A DNA stretch of 64,000 nucleotides. It comes from Rhizoctonia solani. Its lineage: Eukaryota; Basidiomycota; Agaricomycetes; Cantharellales; Ceratobasidiaceae. The stretch is from the NCBI RefSeq assembly GCF_016906535.1, contig NC_057384.1, positions 310,001 to 374,000 on the forward strand. Reading direction: 5' to 3'. This document shows positions 45,545 through 56,475 of the stretch, in pieces. Every line of letters starts with the position of its first letter. The stretch's first letter is position 1. The notes under the pieces are model-generated. The model saw only the letters and a list, made by a program, of their open reading frames with translations, made no database searches and was not told the DNA's origin. The position numbers and the translations under genes are program-made.

Positions 45545-48500
45545 CTATCCCATCCCCGGAAGTGGACGTATCTTGAGTAAGTGTGCTGAGACGGTTTGGG
45601 TTGGGCGCCACACGTAGGTGAGTGTCGGGAGGAGGAAGGGGGAGAGTTTCGGAAATGTGAGCTTCAGTATGAAGAGGGTGCACCCAGTGTACACTTCTGG
45701 TGCGTTCGCAGGATACGCAGGAGGACTGGGTCCATCCTCTTCGGATGAAGTGGGGGTGGGCGAAGTCTCGACTATGAGCTGAACGCCCGCGTCTACTTCT
45801 TGCTGATAGCTCCCTGAATCTGTCCGAGGTTCACGCCTTTCCCCGCTGGCTCCTGCATCGTTGGCCCCGGGTGTCTGAACAGGCGTAGGAGCTGAATGTC
45901 CATGCGCAGAGAAATAAACAGAAGTGACGTCCGATCCTTGAGCTGAATCCTCTGACCTTCCTCGCGTCATGACTGTGGACCCCGACCGGTTGCGCGAAAG
46001 CAGATTGGGGAGACGTTGTTGCCATGCAGAAGGTGGGACGGGTGCAACATCGACGCTACTAGATCGAGCACTGGAGCGATTCCCCGATATGTTAGATCGA
46101 CTCGAGCGAGCGCTAAGTAGACCGCGTGCACGAGCGAGCAAACTCGTCTGGGGGCGGAGTGTAGAATTGGGACGGTTATCCCTGTCCGAATCCGATTGCG
46201 CTGGATTCGCTACTCGAAGTGGAGAACGAGGAGGCTTGCTTGGCATGCCGCTCGGGACAGATGTGGGTGGCCCCGAGCTGGTTGTCGTCGTCAGAGGCAT
46301 GGGAGACGAGTCGGCATCATCATAGTCCTGGATAACCATATCAATATCGCAAGACAGGCGAGCCGACTGAGATCGCTGTCGGAGATGCTGTTGGTGAGGG
46401 CCTCGACTGACGCCAGAGGCAGTGGCCTCAGAATGATGTGGGGGTTCTCCAGCACTCGAGGTGGTAACCCCTGAAGGTCGAGGAGGCACATCGACACTTT
46501 CTTCTTCGTCCCCTTCGTTCCCCTGCTGCTGCTCCCGGTCCTCGTCACCTTCACTGAGGCTCGCTTTTCGGTACAAGTCCCGGCTACGATGACCTGGATC
46601 ACCACTACGACGACCCCATCCATCGGCCTTGCTGAATCTCGGCTCCTCTCGACTACGCCTATCTCCCTCCCCCCTATCCAAGCTAAACCGGCCACCGTCC
46701 ATACTACCCCTTCCACCCTCTGCAATTTTTACAAACCTCCGTCCATCTCCACTCCTTCTTGTTGAATCCATCGAAGCATGGCGAGGTCCGGAACGAACGC
46801 TCATCCGCTTGCGCTCAGTAGAGGGGCGAGGACGTATTGAGAATTGACCAGATACAGGACGAGAGCCAGACTGAACGGGAGGCGCATCAAAGTCAACAGG
46901 TACCTGGTAAAAGTCGAACTGGCCAGAACGAGGGCGGGCTGCAAACTGTCCAGATGCAGGGCGAGAACCGGGACGAGAGCCAGGACGGGGGCGAGGTGGG
47001 GTGTCGAAATCTACGGGCACCTGGTAAAAGTCGAACTGACCAGACGCAGGACGAGAGCCAAACTGGCCGGATCGAGGACGGGCGTTGAATTGACCGGATA
47101 AGGGCCGTGAAACAAAGTGTCCGCTCTGAGGTCGTTCCCTACTCTGTCGACGGTCCACACTTGGTCTATGCTGGCTATAGTTTCCTGAAACTGGCCGTCG
47201 TGATCGTTCCTCGAATCCGTATCCATCTCGACTGGATCTATACCTCGGGTCATCGCGGACCAAGGGGCTTTCACCAGGGTGGAACCCGGTGTACCGACCG
47301 TCTTGGCTTGCATGGCGACCGGGGGAGTATATGTCGGGTGATTCGATGTACGACGGAGTCCGAGGTGCACTATAAGACAAGGTCCGTGAGTCGGTGCGGG
47401 ACTGGGAGCGCAAAGGACGCAGAGCGCCAAACGTATCGTCCTCGTATTCGGATTGACCGCGACCGGAATAATCAGATACACCGCCGAGTTCGGGCTGTTG
47501 AACGTGTTGCGATTCTATTGACCATTGAGTGGTATGAACTCTAATTTAAATATTGAATTCATACCTCGTCGTAACGTGTACCGACGGCCGCCATGGGTCC
47601 AACACTGTCCTGAAGGGCTTCCGGCCGAACATAGATGTACTCTCCGTCAAGGTAACCCATTTGCTCTCCAACGCGAATATCATCGTTCTGTCTACGGTTC
47701 CGGCGACAACCTGGCCCAATTGTTCCCCATAAAACTAGCGCTGCGAGGATAAACATAAGGGAAGTTCCGAAGACCGAACCAACAATAATGCCGATGATGG
47801 CTGCAGAGGATAAGGTGTTGGCATTTGGTATTGGATAGTTTGTCGGAACCGGGGGAGCAGCTGTGGGGATATCAGGCGTTGCATTCCTGAAGGCAGCTGC
47901 AGGAGTATGAGTCTGGGTTTGTGGATCGAATCATGGCTACACACCCGTGAGATCCCACCTTCCGGCAGATGGGACCATATGAGCCCACAGTGGGATGTTT
48001 ACTTGGTCGGTGCGGGATCGAATGATTGGGTCGTAGCTAGGGCCAGAATTATTAAGTATCATTTGGCTCTTCTCGCAAGGGACCTACTCAGTCAAGGGTG
48101 TCGGTAGGGATGAACAGTCTTTCTCAAATGAGGTAAAGGTTGTAGATACAACATCCATTGTATAGTTATACTGGCATGACCTAAATAAGCCAAATTAACA
48201 TAATTAACGCGTATTCAGGTCAGGTATTACGCACCAGCACGCACTAAACAGCGCAAACGTAGGGCTTCCGCAACAACATGCAGCGGTCATTGCAGTGGGC
48301 GAATTGTCGCACGAATAGGAAGGTGTGAGCCAGTCGACAGCATACGAAGGGTTGCATATCTGCATTACATCCTGCAATACCTGACACGGAGTCTCTCCAG
48401 CCGAGTTGAGCATCCATCTACGTTCGGCACCTTAGTGAACCGAAATGGGATACACACGTTCGAAATAAATTATTCACCTCGTCATTACTGGATCATGGCA

Positions 48501-48581
48501 CTGCAATGACGTCTGTTGAGCGAGTGTGGTTCGGGCCGCCGTAAAGAGTGAGGCGAGCGCCAGTATTACTGTCTGATACAT
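45545..48581 (-). CDS. Cysteine-rich single-pass membrane protein A, receptor-like
   Basis: Signal peptide MYQTVILALASLFTAARTTLA (ATG 48581–48579). The ectodomain has spaced cysteines: CHDPVMTRWMLNSAGETPC, CNPSYAVDW, CDNSPTAMTAACCCGSPTF, ALFSACWSCQ, then NIPLWAHMVPSAGRWDLT and a Pro/Thr-rich stalk. One membrane helix (IIGIIVGSVFGTSLMFILAALVLW) is followed by Arg-rich CRRNRRQ. The cytoplasmic tail of about 600 residues (ending at 45545) is Ser/Arg/Pro-rich and disordered, with SGQF repeats. Paralogue of the protein at 60–62.5 kb. I recognise the AC-x2-CQ and PLW…W pattern from basidiomycete surface proteins of unknown function. Single-base frame problems occur near 48088 and 47565. The last about 45 residues look unlike the rest and may be mis-spliced. 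Confidence 0.7.
46810..47125 (-). repeat. Degenerate SGQF-type amino-acid repeat array in membrane protein A
   Basis: At least seven units of the form R-P-x-S-G-Q-F/H occur between about residues 95 and 205 of the tail frame starting at 47413, and a longer unit, GQFDFYQVPVDFD, appears twice with Pro/Arg-rich spacers. The DNA units are similar but not identical, so the array has diverged. Confidence 0.85.
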
Positions 48582-49267
48582 TGTAGTAGGGGATATGAGT
48601 GCATATCAAACAGTAAGGCCAAGTTTACTCGTGTCGTTTTTCTTCATTTTTTGCCTCCGGCGACGAGTTGACAGCTGTCAAAACGTTCGAGTACAGGCTA
48701 AACTATAATGATCGTCGTCGATTGGTCAAGTCTTGATATATACAACCTCCAACAACGACAATGTAAGGGTTCAACACACATAATAGGAACATAATCTATC
48801 ACGGATGATCCTGACTCTCTACCCCATTCAGCGCGCCCCTGTCTAAATGACCAATTTCTTGGCGTAATAGATGTGCCGTTCGTATATAAATCCGCTTCAT
48901 TTGACTCTTCCTGGACGTTCTTCAACCAGATTCCGTGGCACGTTTCCTGAGTCCAACCAATCTAACCAGTCCAAATTCCGAGCAAAACGCGCATTTGACA
49001 CGGTTCCTCGTAACCACAAATGAGTTGTGGTTCCAATAACGGTTCTCCAGGTTCGACTTGGTGGTTAACAGCTCTCACGCCCAAACCTCTGGCGTCTGAC
49101 CAGAAACAAATCGATGTTGGGATTGTAAGGGTTGTGGCGCTCTCGGAACTGTGTGGCGGCAGAGCTAGCACCCCCTATTCAGCTACCCCAATCCATCAAA
49201 ATTCTATCACACAAAGCAATCAATAAACATAGCCATAAGATGCCCATAAATGAACACCAATTAAATA
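48582..49267. other. Intergenic, no supported gene
   Basis: Upstream region of membrane protein A. From about 49190 the sequence begins to match 52740 onward (ATTCTATCACACAAAGCAAT at both), the left edge of the segmental duplication. Confidence 0.5.
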
Positions 49268-51404
49268 GTTCCAAACTAAGATTACAAAAAGCACATAATT
49301 CGGGCAGGCGTGGGTCTACCCCCCAACCTCCAGCATACTCACCAACCACATTACTGCAGATTGAATTTCATCCACTGGTGGACCGAGCTCAAGCCCGAGT
49401 TCTTCGCAGACGAGTGTGGTCAGTCCAGTCACATCCGTCCGAATCTTCCCCGATTAGTCCAAGTTCTCGGGACATGCTGGGCCTCTCAGGTAATTCAGGA
49501 AACGACCCAATCCTATCATGTAGACCAACGTCCCTGCGATAAAAGGGTTCGCCATAGATGCAGAACTGTGGTCGCCTGCTGAAATCGAAAGGATCATCCC
49601 ATTCCGAGAACACAACGTCCGAGAGGAGATGAGTTATCGAATTCATCCCTCGCCGTTCTTCAAAAGTATAGTCCGGATGGCGGAACCAGGATGAGTCGTG
49701 TATCGAGAGTTCCTCTCGGCATTCCGGAAGGCTCTCGGCCTGTGGTTCGATGGGGTTCCTCTTGGGATCTAGTACATGTTTCAAGATCTGGGTTCGTGCG
49801 GCGCCGAGTTGGCGACGTCGAATTTCGAGCGTTTTCTCGGCCTGAGCAGAAGGGTAAAGTCAAAAAAGGGGGGGGGGGAAATCCACAGCTTTAACATACT
49901 AATTTAATCGATGAGTCAGCCCGCGACTTTAAATACCTAACCTCACTTGCTAAGGTCTGGATCTGGGTGTTTGATATGCAAGCATTGTCAAAAAGCTTGT
50001 ATCCTAGACCCCTTGCATCTTGGACCACAACTATATAACGGACTCAATTTAGCGGGAAAGCAGAACACCCAACAGCTAAGCTTACATTCTTTGGACGACG
50101 CCCGGGAGAACAATCTATACCAATGATGTTAGACTAGCCTTTCTTCCGAATCTCTAATATACTAACCCAACCAGTTCTATAGCTTCAAACTGAGGAATTG
50201 TGTCTATAACATCTGGCGAGAGGGTTGTAGTAGAGTGTTCGTCTAAGTATTGAACGGCTGATGCTTTCCACGCCCGGCACCGGTTTGCGACCACCGGAAG
50301 TCGGTACTTCATATGCTAAAAGGTGGGGGAAAGAGGTAAATTTCACGATATATGAGAGATTTAGACCCAAAAATTAACATACAGTCTCCCAATACTCCTT
50401 CAGGCGGGAGATGCTAGGCAGCGACTGGGATTTGTCCTCAATTTTTGCGCACATATAGACGATATCTTGGTAGATCTAGCCAGGTGATGATTATAAGCAT
50501 ACTGTAAGGACCAAGTTGATTTCAACTCACGTTCCATAAGTCGATCTTTACTTCGTTTGCGGTGTATGCTAACATGAGCAATGCATCGTGTTGGCCTAGT
50601 GCATCAAAAGTAGCTTGTTCTCCTTTAAGCGCGTTTTCCGCTGCTTTGACAAGCCCTTCAAGGTGATCTTCGTGAGGAAATTCTGGCTCAGAATTGAGTA
50701 TGCAGATAGTAGATCAAGCTAAGGAGGGACAAACCAGGAGTATCTCCATCAAATGCAGCCGCATGCAATTCTTCAATGGACTTCAAAATCTCTCCCTTCC
50801 GAGCAACCTGCTTGTTGTATTCGCTCCCCTGCTCCCGAATATTCGTCAACCATCACACACCAGCAACGTTAACGTGTGCTGAAATACATACCGGATTTTC
50901 GAGCTCTTTGATGCGCTTCACAACGGCCCGTAAAGCATCCGAGTCTGCATTCTTCTTCCCCACAAGGCACTTCGTTGCTTGATCACCCTCTTCCGTTGAC
51001 TCTTCTGGGTATTGCATTTGGGTCTCTGGCCTCCCTTGACTGAGAGGGACTCCCTGCTTGGTCGAACCTCCGTACTTGGTGGGGTGAAATTTATTGGTGC
51101 AATCGTTTATCCCGGTTATTCTAGCATATTAATCAGTAGTGCGCCGCACAAATTGATGTACACACAAACCTAAGGAGGCCGTATGATTCAATTCTCTTCC
51201 GTAAATTATGTTCTTTCGATTTGAGTTCCTTAAGCTCGGTCTCGTAAGGGGAAATATCGTCTTCGACAGAGACGAGTGCAAGTCGTAAACGGTCATGCTG
51301 ACAAGAAATTAGGCCATTAATTAGGTGGTACCTCAATATACCAGAGCGGAACATACGTCTTTAGCATATGGCATCAGTCGAGATGAGCTATGTATCGTAT
51401 CCAT
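49268..51404 (-). CDS. Coiled-coil protein of unknown function, duplicate 1
   Basis: Minus strand, start MDTIHSSSRLMPYAKD at 51404. Recognisable exons: HDRLRLALVSVEDDISPYETELKELKSKE (coiled coil), KFHPTKYGGSTK, DALRAVVKRIKELENP, then ILKSIEELHAAAFDGDTPG. The last open segment (49784–49389) includes DPKRNPIEPQAESLPECREE and ends at a stop at 49389. It parallels the gene at 52.8–55 kb exon for exon, but its C-terminal part has drifted and lost the PPTY motif region in a readable frame. I recognise no known domain. It may be a decaying copy; several small introns with GT–AG ends are plausible but were not all resolved. Confidence 0.5.
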
Positions 51405-51949
51405 GATGGTAAATGTTGACAAATATATGTTGTTGGTTGCTGAGGAAGGATCCAAGGTAAAGTGATTGAAGGTTGCTCGAGCCTCGGGGTTCATTTATGT
51501 ACTGTTTGCGCATTGACCATATGCCATCTTCCTTTATGGGTAACATGGCCACAGTACGAGGAAGTGGGTCAATGCGCTCTGAATATTCAAACCCCGACTC
51601 CTATATTTGATGAGTGAACAATAAAGATCCCTTAAGCTTCATGAACGCTATTAAAACACAGGTGGCAATCCAACAAATGATGTTGCAAGGAGTGGGCTTA
51701 CGGTCTCAGTTTTCGGTTTTCAATCAGTACTACTTTTTGTTCCTTCATTCAACAACTGTAGGGCCCCTTTCCAGTCCATTCAATACCTTTTATTGATTTA
51801 TTTCAAAAACCTCCTGCAGTATATTAGCATAGGGCTAACTACGGGACTTCTGTGATCGTAGAAGTTACCTATTGTTATCCACAAACAATCACATGCATGC
51901 TGATAGATTCACATACCATCAAAATAGACCCAAACACATCCCGAGCTTC

Positions 51950-52470
51950 CGATGTTGCAACCCATGAGTCCCTCTGTCTTTGCGTCTCAGCAGATTAATG
52001 TTCTTGCAGTGTCCTGATCACCTCTTCCTCAATACAAGGCCTGTGATGGCAACTCTACTGTGATGTAATTAATAAGATCCTGAAGTTCGGTATGTTGGTG
52101 AATAATGTCTTTTTTCAGTATCATATCGCCTGAAAACTCTGAACTCAGTATGTCTTCCTCGGCATGAGTCAGACTGAGAGATGTTTGATGCCCAAAATCA
52201 GTGTACAATGAACTTCATTTCCTTCCGAGACCATACTCCTGAACGCACCTGCGAGTTTGGCACCAGGATGGGAGTCATATCATCATTCGTTGTCGAAAGC
52301 TTGACCAATATCAAAGCCATGAGACACGCCACCCTCGTTAAATATAGCCACAAGAAGCTAGATTCTTCGAACTTTAAAATTTGTATGATGCCCAGCGTAT
52401 CCAGTGAAATGCGTGGCTGCAGGTAGGCATCATAACGCTATCGATTTCCTCAATATCTGACAAAATTGAC
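51950..52470 (-). pseudogene. Remnant of RING-like/ankyrin-type gene with inserted short element
   Basis: Matches the intact gene at 55609–56223 in DNA, with many indels: CCCATGAGTCCCTCTGTCTTTG (51960) against CCCATAAGTCCTTCTGTCTTTG (55613), and TTCCGAGACCATACTCCTGAAC (52220) against TTCCGAGACCATACTCCTAAAT (55811). No long minus-strand frame survives. About 130 bp at 52070–52205 has no counterpart in the intact gene and resembles the MITE-like element at 44.9 kb. Confidence 0.7.
52070..52205. mobile_element. Second copy of the MITE-like short element, partial
   Basis: AAGATCCTGAAG… TTTTTTCAGTATCATAT…GCCTGAAAA … TCGGCATGAGTCAGACT … CCCAAAATCAGTG parallels 44888–45015 in the same orientation. 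It interrupts the decayed RING gene, as judged by comparison with the uninterrupted copy at 55.7 kb. Confidence 0.5.
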
Positions 52471-52822
52471 TGAGAGTCACATTCCACACCACACCCAGCC
52501 GATCCTAGACCGATCGTGGAACCATGAATAGTACTAGATTTAGTATATCGAGAACGGGCTACAGTAAATTGTGCGAACTTGGCACTACTATAGTTATTTT
52601 CGTCTCTACGGGGTCCCGCAAAGTCCGCGAGCCTACCGCAACCAATCCCCCAACGTTATGCGACCTAACTGGGACATGTACTATATATTCGAATTATGAT
52701 TCCTGGAGAATTTTCTCTACCATTTCACCCACTCCATCAAAATTCTATCACACAAAGCAATAGATAAATATGGCTATAAGGCGGTCGTAAATAAACACGA
52801 ATTAAATAGTTCCAAACCAAGA

Positions 52823-54985
52823 TTACAAAAAGCGCATAATTCGGACAGGTGCGGGTCTATCCCCGACCCCTAGCATATCCACCAACGACATTATTAAAGT
52901 TTGAACTTCATCCGCTGGCGGCGGACTGTTCCCGAGCCCAAGTTGCGCCCGTGCTTCGGAGAGAGTTTCCTGCAGCTCTCGTTGGACGATTGGCGTCAGT
53001 TCATTCGCATCCACCTGAATCCTCCCTCCATAGTTCGGCTCCTCAGAGTATGTTGGAGCCTCCCCATCTATAGGAGGAACCTCAATCTGATTGCGTCGAT
53101 TAAAGACATCGGGATCATCGAGTTCGTCATACGTGGGGGGCTGGTATCGTGTGGGGAGAAGAGCAGTAGGACACGTTGTCCTTCGAATCCGACTCAATCG
53201 CGACTGGACGATCTCCCTAACGTAGGCATTTATCGAGTATGTCTCGGCTTTTGATAATAAACGAGAGACCATAGGGTGGAACTGGGATAAGCCGTGTATC
53301 GTGACCAGCTCTGGGTATCCGGGAAGGCGCTCAGACAATTGTTCAACGGGACACCTATTTGGGTCAATTACATGATCCAAGATCTGGCTTCGTGCAGCAT
53401 TAAGTTGGCGACGTCGGAGTTCGAGCACTTTCTCGGCCTAGATAGAAGGGGAGGTCAATAAGAGTGCAGCACGTATATATATGAGATTTAACGTACTACT
53501 GTAACTGATTTCTCAGCCCGTAACCTTAATCCCTCGATCCGCTTCACTGCATCCTCAATCTCGGCCCTTGCATAGTAAGCGTCGCTGGAAAGCTTGAATC
53601 CTATATCTTTTGCTTTCTCAATCACATCTGTGTCACATGTTCAAATTAGCTGAAAAGGACGGTAGAATAGGTACGCTTACGTTCTTTGGGTGTCACCCGA
53701 GAGAATAATCTATATCAATCTTGTTAGGCTAACATTTCATCCAAAGCTGTAAAGTACTGACCCAGCCAATTCCATAGCTTCGAATTGAGGAATCTTGTCT
53801 AGAACATGCTCTGAGAACAATGGATCAGAATGCTCATCAAAGTACTGCTGGGTCAGCCTTTTCCACGTCTGGCACTGCTGTGCAGCCAATCGACATTGGT
53901 CGATCATATTCTAAAGAAGAAAAAAAAGTTAAAATTAGTGATATATTGGAGCTTTAGACTCAGAAATCGACGTACGATCTTCCAGAACTCTTTTATTATG
54001 TAGACCCTAGGTAATGACCAAGACTGGGTCTCGAGATCTTCGCACATATCAATAATCTTTTCAAAAATCTAGCCGGTAGATGAGTATAAGTGTACTGTGA
54101 GCACCAAGTTTGTTCGAACTCACATCACTCAAATGAATATTTGCTTCCCTTGCGACATGCTCTAATTTAAGGAGCCCATCTTGGTCCAGTTTCTCAAGAG
54201 CGGCTTGTTCTCCCTTTACCGCAATTTTAGCTACTTCGACAAGTAATTCAAGCTGGTCTTCATGAGGAAATTCTGCCTCATACATGAGCGTACGGACGAG
54301 AGAAAAAAATAAGGAGGGACAAACCAGGAGTATTTCCATCGAACGCGGTTGCATACAATTCTTCAATTGACTTTATAAGTTCTTCTCTCTGAGCAACACG
54401 TTCGTTATATTTGATTTTCTATTCCCAGACACTTATCAGCCATGTGATACCATCAAAGCGCGCTGAGATACTTACTGCATCCTCAGCTTTTTTTATGCGT
54501 TCCAAAACGGCGGCCAAAACGTCCGCGCCAATCCCCTCCATGGTAAAAGGAAACTCCTGCGTCTGCTCGTCTCTTCCTGTCGATTCCTTCGGGCCTTTGT
54601 TTTGGATCCACGGTGTCCTGGGACTAAAAACGACTACCTTTCCAGTCGAATCTACGTACTCGGCGGGATGAAATTCGTCCATGTATTCCTTTATCTTGGC
54701 TTGCCTAAGATATTAATGAGTAGTGTGTTGCCTAATTCACTATACATACAAACCGAATATCGGAGAAACTTTTGAGGCTTTTTCGTATAACTTCTTCTTC
54801 CTCTCGGAGCGCCTTAAGACTAGCTATATCGGCTTCATAACGGTGGATCTCGCTTTCAACGCAGAGGAGTGCAAGTTGTAGACGGTCGTGCTGGCGAGGT
54901 ATCGGAATATTAGCTAGGTAACACCTTAATATAGGATAGAGTATACATCTTTGGCATATGGTATCAGTCGAGATGAATCATGCAT
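52823..54985 (-). CDS. Coiled-coil protein of unknown function, duplicate 2
   Basis: Start MHDSSRLIPYAKD (ATG 54985–54983), then HDRLQLALLCVESEIHRYEADIASLKAL (coiled coil), EYMDEFHPAEYVDSTGKVVV, LAAVLERIKKAEDA, YATAFDGNTPG, and DQLELLVEVAKIAVKGEQAALEKLDQDGLLKL. The 201-codon last exon (53428–52823) contains LELRRRQLNAARSQILDHVIDP, ERLPGYPEL and YQPPTYDELDDPD, a PPxY motif that could bind WW domains. It ends with a Gln/Leu-rich helix and VGDRPAPVRIMRFL. No signal peptide or membrane helix. No family recognised; likely cytoplasmic and lineage-specific. Better preserved than duplicate 1. Confidence 0.6.
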
Positions 54986-55608
54986 CGTATTTTCGATGTT
55001 AAATGTCGACGGGGATATGTTGTCGGTTATCGAGAAAGAAATCCGGGTAAAGTGAGCAAAGAGCTTTTCGAGCCTGGGATCCATTTATATGCTACTTGTG
55101 CATTGGCCATGTACCAACTTCCTTTATGCGTAACGCGGGTCATAGCACAAGGAAGTGAGGTCAATGTGCACTGGATGTTTGAACTCCGAAAATCACTACT
55201 AATGTTCGTTACCACAAGAACCTATATTGCAAACTCCACATCCGACGGAGCAATTAATGTGTCCTGTGTTTCATGGGTACAGCCAAAATCCAAGTGGCAA
55301 GTCAACAACTGCTGGCGCAAGAAACGATCTTAAGCTTACGGTCCCGGATGTTTGGTTTTTGGTCAACGCAGCTTTTTGTTCCTTGATTCCATGACTGTAG
55401 AGGCCCTTTTCAAAATATCCAATCTTTTTTTAAGTACGTAGTGAAAGCCTTCTTGAGTATATTGCGGTGTGGCTAACTATGATACATGATTTCTGTGATT
55501 GTTGAAAGTACTTATTGTTATCCGGAAACAATGACATAGGTGAGGACGTGCATACCATCAAAATAGACCTAAACACATCTCGAGCTTCCAGAAAATCTTC
55601 GTGTTGCT

Positions 55609-56223
55609 TCAACCCATAAGTCCTTCTGTCTTTGCGCCCCAGGATATTAGTGTTCTTGCAGTCTCCTCATCGCCCCTTCCCAAAGCTAAGACCAATGATG
55701 TCAGCCCGCCCGTTGCACCTTCTTCTCGTTCGTCCAAGCAATCGACACTCAGCCCCATTTCTTTCCACTCCTCAGATATCATAATCTCCTGAGCCGCATC
55801 TAGATCTCCTTCCGAGACCATACTCCTAAATGCACGTGCGAGTTTGGCATCGGGATGGGAGTCATAGTAGCGTTCGTCGTCAAGAGCTTGGCCAAGATCA
55901 AAGCCCTCAGAGATGCCACCCTCATTATATAGAGTCACAAGAAGCTTGCCGGCATTTGATGAGGATCCGGACTGGAGCGGATAAGTAAGAGTAGCCGCGC
56001 CACAATTAGGGCTTGGACAAAGTGGCCGATTGGTCGGGCTTTGAATTTCGTACGATGCCCAGCACGTCCAGTGAAATGTGTGGCCACAGCTGGGCAGCCT
56101 AATACTGTCGATTTCCTCAATATCTGACGAAATTGACTGTGAGTCGAATTCGACATCAGGCGTGGGTATATAAATTGGATGTGAACAGAGGGAGCAGGCA
56201 GCGGCAGATGTAGTGGACTGCAT
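55609..56223 (-). CDS. RING-like zinc-finger protein with C-terminal ankyrin-like helices
   Basis: A single open frame of about 204 codons from MQSTTSAAACSLC (ATG 56223–56221) to the stop at 55609; the frame stays open upstream to 56274 but without an ATG. The N-terminal finger has CSLC, then after an acidic insertion LPSCGHTFHWTCW and RPLCPSPNC, a C/H pattern like RING-type E3 domains but with unusual spacing. The C-terminal half (LARAFRSMVSEGDLDAAQEIM … LVLALGRGDEETARTLISWGAK) resembles ankyrin-like helical pairs. A ubiquitin-ligase role is inferred only. It lies just upstream of coiled-coil duplicate 2 on the same strand, and the same pair occurs in the other duplicated block, where this gene is broken. 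Confidence 0.72.
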   Translation of the reverse strand: MQSTTSAAACSLCSHPIYIPTPDVEFDSQSISSDIEEIDSIRLPSCGHTFHWTCWASYEIQSPTNRPLCPSPNCGAATLTYPLQSGSSSNAGKLLVTLYNEGGISEGFDLGQALDDERYYDSHPDAKLARAFRSMVSEGDLDAAQEIMISEEWKEMGLSVDCLDEREEGATGGLTSLVLALGRGDEETARTLISWGAKTEGLMG

Positions 56224-56475
56224 CCTGCCTTGGTATCTCTTCGAGTATTTATGAGTTCTTCGAATTGGATTCACGAGACTGAGGGGGCAAGCTGCTTGTC
56301 TTGTTGAATACCCACTGGAGTCCAGTGGGAGATCGTCAACGTACGGGGAATTAAAATTAAAGAGTCCTTTGGCGCTTGGCGCTTATCTCGGTCAAGAGCA
56401 ACACCCCATAACCCCAGCGCTGGCGGGTTACATTATCCAGTACCAACTCTTCTGTAGTTACAACAATCTTGTTCT

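Noticed and set aside
52181..52426. 81-codon plus-strand frame
   Set aside because: It is the antisense of the decayed RING-like gene; the paralogue at 55.6 kb is read from the minus strand.
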